A stretch of DNA of 10,647 bases, taken from assembly GCA_964502525.1 (NCBI GenBank), contig CAZCXH010000171.1, positions 1-10,647 of the forward strand. The letters run 5' to 3'. Below are positions 5,945-10,647 of this stretch, piece after piece. Under the pieces are notes generated by a model. That model did no database searches. It was given only the letters and a program-made list of their open reading frames with translations, and had not been told where the DNA came from. Each line of letters opens with the position of its first letter. Positions within the stretch are counted from its first letter, which is position 1. Made by a program: the position numbers and the translations under genes. The stretch comes from DATLYB01 sp964502525. Its GTDB lineage: Bacteria > Bacteroidota > Bacteroidia > Chitinophagales > CAIOSU01.

Positions 5945-7144
5945 CTAAAAATATCCCGTTTTATACGGGTATCGCTTATGATATAGCTCGGTGACCTCGA
6001 GTATCAGGCGCGAACGCAAGTCTTCAATATTCATCTTCTTTGTGGCTGACACAAACACGCAACTGTTGTTGGTTTGTTTTTGCCACGATTTTTTCAGGTC
6101 ATTTAGTATTTCGCGCTTCACCTCTTCTGAAAGATATTCGTCAAACTGCTGCTCTTCATAGGCATCCAGCTTGTTGAACACAAGGAATATCTTTTTGTCG
6201 TTCGCGCCAATTTCCGACAAGGTTTGGTTTACCACATTGATCTGGTCTTCAAAATGCGGGTGAGAGATGTCAACGACATGCAGAAGAATATCGGACTCGC
6301 GCACTTCATCAAGCGTTGACTTGAAACTCTCCACCAGATGATGCGGCAGCTTGCGGATAAAGCCCACCGTGTCAGATAACAGAAAAGGCACATTGTCTAT
6401 CACCACTTTTCTCACGGTCGTGTCCACCGTGGCAAACAATTTATTTTCAGCAAGTATGTCTGACTTGCTCAGCAAATTCATGATGGTTGATTTGCCTACA
6501 TTGGTATAACCCACCAGCGCCACCCGAATCAGCTCGCCTCTCGATTTACGCTGCGTGGCATTTTGCCTGTCAATCTTTTCTAATTTGTCTTTCAGAACCG
6601 AAATCTTGGTCTTGATAATGCGCCTGTCGGTTTCTATTTCTTTTTCACCGGCACCGCGCATGCCGATGCCGCCCTTCACGCGGTCGAGGTGCTCCCACAT
6701 TCCGCGCAGTCTTGGAAGCAAATACATCATCTGCGCTAACTCAACTTGCGTTGTCGCTTGCTGGGTTCTGGCGCGCTGAGCGAAGATGTCGAGGATCAGC
6801 ATGCTGCGGTCAACCACTTTGCAGCGCAGCTCTTTTTCGATGTTGCGCTGCTGGGCCGGAGAAATCTCGTCATCGAAAATGGCGAGGTCAATCTCTTTGT
6901 CCTGCACATACTTTTTTATTTCATCCAATTTGCCCCTGCCCACATAAGTGCGCGGGTCAGGATGGTCGAGTTTCTGAAAAAAGCGCTTCGCTGTTCTGGC
7001 GCCTGCTGTGCGGGCAAGAAATTCCAACTCGTCCAAATATTCGTTCAGCAAGGGTTCGGGCTGGGAGGGAGTTATCAATCCTATAAGGACAGCCTCCTCC
7101 TGAATGCCATTGGAGTTGGTTCTAATCTTAACTGGTTCTATCAA
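5945..7144 (-). CDS. hflX: GTPase HflX
   Basis: Ribosome-associated GTPase that binds the 50S subunit and helps split stalled or stress-damaged 70S ribosomes. Seen: 399 residues. The N-terminal HflX domain includes VGRGKLDEI (68-76). The glycine-rich linker GGIGMRGAGEKE is at 158-169, followed by a coiled segment (about 170-205). All five GTPase motifs are intact: GYTNVGKST (212-220), the TT of ATVDTT (242-243), DTVG (258-261), NKLD (324-327) and SA (366-367). The C-terminus HKRYPYKTGYF is typical. Start: no ATG fits. TTG 7144 is the only common start codon between an in-frame TAA about 39 bases upstream and the conserved domain; its leader is A-rich. Some family members are longer at the N-terminus. 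It probably shares a transcript with the small gene 92 bases upstream. Confidence 0.95.
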   Translation of the reverse strand: MIEPVKIRTNSNGIQEEAVLIGLITPSQPEPLLNEYLDELEFLARTAGARTAKRFFQKLDHPDPRTYVGRGKLDEIKKYVQDKEIDLAIFDDEISPAQQRNIEKELRCKVVDRSMLILDIFAQRARTQQATTQVELAQMMYLLPRLRGMWEHLDRVKGGIGMRGAGEKEIETDRRIIKTKISVLKDKLEKIDRQNATQRKSRGELIRVALVGYTNVGKSTIMNLLSKSDILAENKLFATVDTTVRKVVIDNVPFLLSDTVGFIRKLPHHLVESFKSTLDEVRESDILLHVVDISHPHFEDQINVVNQTLSEIGANDKKIFLVFNKLDAYEEQQFDEYLSEEVKREILNDLKKSWQKQTNNSCVFVSATKKMNIEDLRSRLILEVTELYHKRYPYKTGYF

Positions 7145-7199
7145 ATTATGCGAATCGTTTTCAAGGAGAGAAGCTTAAAATTAGGATGCCCTGTCCGCT

Positions 7200-7228
7200 G
7201 AGGAAAGAAAAAGAGAGGAAAAAAAGGA
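7200..7228. other. 29-base uninterrupted purine tract between hflX and the upstream small gene
   Basis: Every base from 7200 to 7228 is A or G on the plus strand, so the minus-strand transcript reads a pyrimidine-rich run with seven consecutive U. It lies just after the stop of the 57-residue gene. It could act as a U-rich pause or termination aid, but no stable hairpin precedes it. Confidence 0.35.
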
Positions 7229-7236
7229 TGCACCAT

Positions 7237-7410
7237 TCACGCCATTGGTAACTCATAGCTGAAATGCGCCCTGCACCAAAGGATAAGCTCCCGCACCTCC
7301 TCCGGGTTCAGCAGCTTCAGGGCTTTCTTCAGTTCTTTCTGAAACAAATCGGGATCAAAACTCACTTTCTCCAATATTGACTTTGAATATTCCAGCATGG
7401 TTGACTTCAT
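7237..7410 (-). CDS. Conserved-looking 57-residue protein of unknown function
   Basis: From ATG 7410 (or the second ATG, residue 5, giving MLEYSK) a frame of 57 codons runs to TGA 7239-7237. Read from the sequence: MKSTMLEYSKSILEKVSFDP, then DLFQKELKKALKLLNPEEVR, then a tail ELILWCRAHF. The composition is clearly protein-like: amphipathic helices, a charged surface, a helix-breaking NPEE turn and a tryptophan-cysteine near the end. I recall very similar short proteins (YSK-x-ILEKVSFD-x-x-LF-x-KEL-x-KA) in many Bacteroidota genomes, with no known function. The predicted fold is a small all-helical bundle without signal peptide or membrane segment. It lies upstream of hflX on the same strand and may share its promoter. 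Its shortness makes it easy for gene callers to miss. Confidence 0.75.
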   Translation of the reverse strand: MKSTMLEYSKSILEKVSFDPDLFQKELKKALKLLNPEEVRELILWCRAHFSYELPMA

Positions 7411-7495
7411 AGCGCAGATTTTTTGAGAACGAACAAAGTTGTAATTAAAAGTTAGAAAATGGTTGCATGATAAGTGTCGAATTCATTAAATAGTT

Positions 7496-7530
7496 ATCAA
7501 CAGTTGATGCACAATCTCGCGGCATCAACT
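7496..7530. promoter_or_regulatory. Nested inverted repeats in the divergent intergenic region, candidate operator
   Basis: ATCAAC (7496-7501) and GTTGAT (7503-7508) flank a single A, forming a perfect 13-base palindrome. AGTTGATGC (7502-7510) also pairs perfectly with GCATCAACT (7522-7530) across an 11-base spacer. Thus three copies of the same half-site lie within 35 bases, and a partial fourth, GGCATCA, follows at 7534. The position between divergent genes fits a repressor or activator site better than a terminator. The regulator is unknown. Confidence 0.45.
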
Positions 7531-7639
7531 TCCGGCATCAGGACGCAAACGCTTCATACATAGCGCTTCTGAGGACCGGATAAACCTGTTAATAGCTTAT
7601 TCCAAAAAAACCGGCAAATAAACGAAGCGGATGCATGAA

Positions 7640-7670
7640 TTTGTATATGCGGCTGATTTTTTTATTTTTG
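7640..7670 (+). promoter_or_regulatory. Bacteroidota-type promoter for the acyl-CoA synthetase operon
   Basis: TTTG at 7640-7643, a 19-base spacer, and TATTTTTG at 7663-7670 match the Bacteroidota consensus TTTG-N19-TAnnTTTG exactly. Transcription would be expected to start a few bases after 7670, practically at the ATG at 7676. The T-rich context raises the chance of a coincidental -7 match, but the correct spacing to TTTG supports it. Confidence 0.55.
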
Positions 7671-7675
7671 TTTAT

Positions 7676-9328
7676 ATGAAATCCGCTGCGGCAACCCCCA
7701 TAGAGAAGTTCCTTGAGTTGGAGCGCGATCATCCCGAACGCGTATTTTTTCACCAGCCCGTTGCCGGCAAATGGCATACGTGGACATACCGCCAGGCAGG
7801 CGATGAAGCGCGAAGGATTGCCGCTTACTTTCATTCGCTCAACCTTCCCCGCGGTTCGCGCATCGCCATCGTGTCGAAGAACTGCGCTCACTGGATTATG
7901 AGCGATCTCGCCATCATGCTCAGCGGGCATGTCTCGGTGCCGCTTTATCCCAATATCAATGCCAAAACAATTCAATACGTTTTAGAGCACAGCGAAGCGG
8001 AGGTGTTGTTTGTCGGCAAACTTGATGACTGGGGCGGGATGAAATCCGGTGTTCCACGCAGGGTATGCTGCATCTCATTTCCGTTTTACGGGCCGGATGG
8101 CTGCTGGAAATGGGATGACATCCTGAAGGAATATCCTCCCCTGCCGGAGTATTCACCGGTTTCTTCTGATGAAATCCTTACCATCATCTACACATCGGGC
8201 ACTACGGGCAACCCGAAAGGCGTGATGCTTAAGAGCAAGGCGATGGCTCATGCCATGGTGAACGCACTTGAAGTAATCCGGCCCGGAACCGAACATCACC
8301 GCCTTTTTTCTTACCTTCCTTTGTCGCACATTGCAGAGAGGATGTTTGTTGAATTGAACAGTTTTTATATAGGCGCTGAAGTCTATTTTGCCGAATCGCT
8401 TGACTTATTTGTGAAAAACCTGCAGGAAGCCTCCCCTACTTTGTTCGTTGCGGTGCCGCGCATCTGGACGAAATTCCAGATGGGAATCCTTGAGAAGCTG
8501 CCGCAAAATAAATTGGACGCGCTGCTCTCCATACCCATCGTTTCATCATTGGTGAAAGAGAAAATCAAGAAGGGGCTGGGGCTGCACAAAGTGAAATATT
8601 TCTTCAGCGGTGCCGCTCCCATCCCCGCCACCCTGCTTGAATGGTACCGGAAGATTGGCATCAACATACAGGAAGTGTATGCCATGACGGAAAACTGCGC
8701 CTACTCCCATTTCACACGCCATGACCACATCAAAGTGGGATATGCCGGACAACCCTTTCCGGATGTGGAAGTAAAGGTTGCGGACAATGGCGAGTTGCTG
8801 GTGCGATCGCAGGCAAACATGGAGGGATATTACAAAGAGCCTGAGCTCACAGCCCAAACATTGCGCGATGGCTGGCTCCACACAGGCGATACTGCAATGG
8901 TTGACAGCGAAGGCTTTGTGAAAATTACCGGACGCGTGAAAGAGATTTTCAAAACAGATAAGGGCAAATATGTTTCACCTGCGCCCATCGAGATGAGCCT
9001 TTCCAAAGACCAGCATATCGAGCAGGTGTGCATCGTGGGAGCCAACATGCCACAGCCCATGGCGCTCATCGTCCTTTCTGCCGATGCGCGGAAAAAAGAG
9101 CAGCGAGATGTGACCGAAAGCCTGAGCCAGACGCTCGAATCGCTCAATCCCTCCCTTGAATCGCACGAGCGGCTCAAGAAAGTGGTGGTGGTGCGTGAAG
9201 AGTGGACGGTGGAAAACAGTTTCCTCACGCCCTCCCTGAAAATAAAGCGCAGGATAGTTGAAGAGAAATATTCGGAGAAATTCGGAGGATGGTATTCATC
9301 GGATGAAATGGTGGTGTGGGAAGTGTAG
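7676..9328 (+). CDS. Long-chain acyl-CoA synthetase (AMP-binding, FadD15-like)
   Basis: Activates a fatty acid with ATP to an acyl-adenylate, then transfers it to CoA; cytoplasmic or membrane-peripheral. Seen: 550 residues from ATG 7676. The ATP/AMP-binding loop TIIYTSGTTGNPKGV is at 169-183, YLPLSHIAER follows, YAMTEN is at 335-340, DGWLHTGD at 398-405, the hinge arginine at R420 in ITGRVKEIFKT, and a C-terminal lysine in LTPSLKIKRR (K522 or K524). GKYVSPAPIE and the tail EKYSEKFGGWYSS fit the long-chain family, though it is somewhat shorter than the common 590-600-residue forms. An in-frame ATG at 7631 would add MHEFVYAADFFIFVY, but the promoter match lies inside that extension, so 7676 is preferred. 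The dehydratase gene starts 17 bases after its stop, indicating one transcript. Chain-length preference cannot be read from sequence alone. Confidence 0.93.
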   Translation: MKSAAATPIEKFLELERDHPERVFFHQPVAGKWHTWTYRQAGDEARRIAAYFHSLNLPRGSRIAIVSKNCAHWIMSDLAIMLSGHVSVPLYPNINAKTIQYVLEHSEAEVLFVGKLDDWGGMKSGVPRRVCCISFPFYGPDGCWKWDDILKEYPPLPEYSPVSSDEILTIIYTSGTTGNPKGVMLKSKAMAHAMVNALEVIRPGTEHHRLFSYLPLSHIAERMFVELNSFYIGAEVYFAESLDLFVKNLQEASPTLFVAVPRIWTKFQMGILEKLPQNKLDALLSIPIVSSLVKEKIKKGLGLHKVKYFFSGAAPIPATLLEWYRKIGINIQEVYAMTENCAYSHFTRHDHIKVGYAGQPFPDVEVKVADNGELLVRSQANMEGYYKEPELTAQTLRDGWLHTGDTAMVDSEGFVKITGRVKEIFKTDKGKYVSPAPIEMSLSKDQHIEQVCIVGANMPQPMALIVLSADARKKEQRDVTESLSQTLESLNPSLESHERLKKVVVVREEWTVENSFLTPSLKIKRRIVEEKYSEKFGGWYSSDEMVVWEV

Positions 9329-9345
9329 AAGGAACAACTATTGTG

Positions 9346-10362
9346 ATGTCGTCTATCCCCGCTTATCAAGATATTGAAGCCGCGCATGAGCGCATCAAGC
9401 CGTATATTCACCGGACTCCCGTTTTCACATCAAGATTTTTCAATGAACTGACGGGAGGCAATATTTATTTCAAGTGCGAAAACCTTCAGCGAGTCGGGGC
9501 GTTCAAAATTCGCGGTGCCACCAATGCGGTATTCAGCCTTAATGAAGATGAACTAAAACAAGGAGTTCTTACACATTCATCAGGCAACCACGCCCAGGCG
9601 CTCGCCCTTGCTGCGCAATGGAAAAAATCCAGAGCTTACATTGTAATGCCTGAAAACTCACCGCAGGTGAAAGTGAATGCGGTCAAAGGATATGGCGGTG
9701 AAGTGATCTTTTGCAAGCCAACTTTAGAAGCACGTGAAGCAACAGCAAAAAGGATTAATGAAGAAACAGGAGCGGTTTTCATTCCTCCTTACGACCATCC
9801 GCTGATTATTGCCGGACAAGGGACTGCTTTTAAAGAGTTGTTTGAAGATGTTGGTGCAATGGATTACGTTTTTGCGCCTGTTGGCGGTGGCGGATTGTTG
9901 AGCGGTTCATCCATTTCAGGAAAGCATCTTTGCCCGAAAATTAGCATGATCGGCTGCGAGCCGGAAGGAGCCGATGATGCATACAAATCGTTTATGTCCG
10001 GAAAACTTATTCCTTCCCTAAATCCAACAACCTGCGCAGACGGATTGCTGACATCGCTGAGCGAACTGACATTTTCCATCATTAAGAAGAATGCGGATGA
10101 CGTGGTAACAGTCACCGAAAGTGAAATTATCCAGTGCATGAGATGGGTATGGGAGCGGATGAAGTTCATCATCGAGCCGTCATCGGCAGTTGCCGTAGCT
10201 GCTTTGGTGAAAATAAAAGATCAGGTGGAAGGAAAGAAAGCGGGCGTAATTCTGAGCGGAGGGAATGTGGATTTTCAGAAGGCGGTGAAGTTGTTTGAAG
10301 AAACAAAGAATTATACCAAGAGTAGTCGAATTTCCGAAGGAAAGAGACGTACTCTTGGTTAA
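9346..10362 (+). CDS. PLP-dependent threonine/serine dehydratase or serine racemase (fold type II)
   Basis: Deaminates threonine or serine to the 2-oxo acid, or racemises serine, using pyridoxal phosphate. Seen: 338 residues. PLP lysine K54 is in GAFKIRGA, the substrate loop SSGNH is at 78-82, the phosphate-binding GGGGL starts at 180, the S304 of SGGNVD faces the PLP ring nitrogen, and E205, A209 and D211 in CEPEGADD match the divalent-cation site of serine racemases. There is no C-terminal ACT-like regulatory domain, unlike biosynthetic IlvA (about 500 residues); it resembles catabolic TdcB and serine racemase. Start: ATG 9346 is directly preceded by an in-frame GTG; AAGGA at 9329-9333 lies at a usable distance for either, and a GTG at 9316 overlapping the upstream gene is less likely. 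The last 16 residues (YTKSSRISEGKRRTLG) are encoded by a long palindrome and look foreign to the family. Dehydratase versus racemase cannot be settled here. Confidence 0.93.
   Translation: MSSIPAYQDIEAAHERIKPYIHRTPVFTSRFFNELTGGNIYFKCENLQRVGAFKIRGATNAVFSLNEDELKQGVLTHSSGNHAQALALAAQWKKSRAYIVMPENSPQVKVNAVKGYGGEVIFCKPTLEAREATAKRINEETGAVFIPPYDHPLIIAGQGTAFKELFEDVGAMDYVFAPVGGGGLLSGSSISGKHLCPKISMIGCEPEGADDAYKSFMSGKLIPSLNPTTCADGLLTSLSELTFSIIKKNADDVVTVTESEIIQCMRWVWERMKFIIEPSSAVAVAALVKIKDQVEGKKAGVILSGGNVDFQKAVKLFEETKNYTKSSRISEGKRRTLG
10315..10359. repeat. Palindromic element forming the 3' end of the dehydratase gene
   Basis: ACCAAGAGTA (10315-10324) is perfectly inverted as TACTCTTGGT (10350-10359). 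The stem extends by GTC/GAC with one bulged G, and inside it TTTCC and GGAAA pair around a GAA loop. The stop codon starts on the next base. No T-run follows, so a standard intrinsic terminator is unlikely; an inserted palindromic repeat read in frame is the better explanation. Confidence 0.65.
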
Positions 10363-10449
10363 TACCGGACATTCTACAGTTCAATTGTTCGAAAATCTGA
10401 GTTATTAATAAGTTCATCATTTAGTGCATATTTTTCAGGTATTAGCTTT

Positions 10450-10512
10450 AAGCCACTGGCTTCAAGCCTCAAGCTGGCCAAAACTTGCAGCTTGTAGCTT
10501 GCGGCTTGAAGC
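10450..10512. repeat. Compound inverted and 7-bp tandem repeat downstream of the dehydratase
   Basis: GCTTCAAGCCTCAAGCT (10459-10475) pairs with AGCTTGCGGCTTGAAGC (10496-10512) with a single mismatch in 17 positions and a 20-base loop. The right arm is itself tandem heptamers: CTTGCAG, CTTGTAG, CTTGCGG, CTTGAAG (10484-10511). Just before, AAGCCA-C-TGGCTT (10450-10462) is a perfect small palindrome overlapping the left arm. It could serve as a bidirectional transcription-stopping structure, but no T-run follows; a dispersed intergenic repeat is more likely. Confidence 0.65.
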
Positions 10513-10635
10513 GGAATGAATTATGTACTATTTCTTGCTCCCATTAATATTTTGGTATAATACGCATTTGATTTCCAATATTGCATTACCGAACAGGGCA
10601 ACACGCATTAAAATGTTGGATAGCTTCATTGCCGT

Positions 10636-10647
10636 TGGCTTCAGCCA
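10636..10647. repeat. Possible half of a palindromic repeat cut by the window edge
   Basis: TGGC-TTCA-GCCA ends exactly at the last base and is preceded by CATTGCCGT. I recall Bacteroidota intergenic palindromes containing GTTGGCTTCAGCCAAC, so the inversion probably continues past the edge. The 123 bases between the compound repeat and this point contain only short frames open to the edge on both strands, neither recognisable. Confidence 0.35.

Noticed and set aside
5458..5986. Two plus-strand open frames (65 and 114 codons) in the stretch between the antitoxin and hflX
   Set aside because: Their translations are unlike any family, and the minus strand of the same DNA reads as a carboxypeptidase-regulatory-like fragment and the end of hflX.
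6712..7201. Plus-strand frames of 124 and 151 codons across hflX
   Set aside because: They are opposite the well-conserved N-terminal domain of HflX and carry no recognisable features.
7421..7470. Promoter for the 57-residue gene and hflX
   Set aside because: CAACTTTG and TAACTTTT are near-matches to the -7 element, but neither has TTG at the expected distance upstream.
7631..7675. Start of the acyl-CoA synthetase at the upstream ATG
   Set aside because: The added residues are hydrophobic and unlike the family N-terminus, and the best promoter overlaps them; ATG 7676 fits better, though the point is not settled.
10523..10647. Small open frames running off the window end on both strands (plus: MYYFLLPLIFWYNTH; minus: WLKPTAMKLSN)
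   Set aside because: Both overlap palindromic repeat DNA, are short and resemble no family; the WLKPTAM reading is what the repeat itself would encode by chance.

Overview
The window looks like chromosome of a Bacteroidota bacterium, most likely a Chitinophagales/Sphingobacteriales-type lineage. The basis is a Bacteroidota-style gene set (an OmpA protein combining PD40 blades with a carboxypeptidase-regulatory-like domain, three-gene transhydrogenase, small KLTxxQLxLLKxF antitoxin). It also has A-rich leaders instead of strong Shine-Dalgarno sites, and one promoter fitting the phylum consensus TTTG-N19-TAnnTTTG. No rRNA, tRNA, CRISPR array or intact mobile element is visible.

Layout. (1) 31-2965, plus strand: complete NAD(P) transhydrogenase operon, pntAA-pntAB-pntB. 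The first two genes abut; pntB follows a 79-base spacer made of two degenerate tandem-repeat blocks. (2) 2975-4954, minus strand, tail-to-tail with pntB: a large exported OmpA-family protein (discoidin-like domain, PD40 propeller, carboxypeptidase-regulatory-like domain, OmpA C-terminal peptidoglycan-binding domain). (3) 4955-5944: a decayed stretch. It holds an intact small antitoxin-like gene (5151-5360) followed by the wreck of its PIN-family toxin (5021-5139), a frameshifted carboxypeptidase-regulatory-like fragment (about 5431-5735) and a short tandem repeat. (4) 5945-7410, minus strand: the ribosome-associated GTPase HflX, with a 57-residue conserved-looking small protein upstream. (5) 7411-7675: divergent intergenic region with a nested inverted repeat and a good promoter that almost touches the next start codon. 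(6) 7676-10362, plus strand: a long-chain acyl-CoA synthetase followed after 17 bases by a PLP-dependent threonine/serine dehydratase (or serine racemase) without a regulatory domain. (7) 10363-10647: non-coding, rich in inverted and tandem repeats.

How the genes relate. Only the three pnt genes form one machine: they couple hydride transfer from NADH to NADP+ to proton movement across the inner membrane. The acyl-CoA synthetase and dehydratase are probably co-transcribed but have no obvious shared pathway. The others are single housekeeping or envelope genes. I do not see a complete new system. The most rewarding observations are the wrecked toxin-antitoxin pair, the relocated proton-channel histidine of the transhydrogenase, the near-leaderless promoter of the acyl-CoA synthetase, the palindrome forming the 3' end of the dehydratase gene, and the recurrent 7-8 bp degenerate tandem repeats in spacers.
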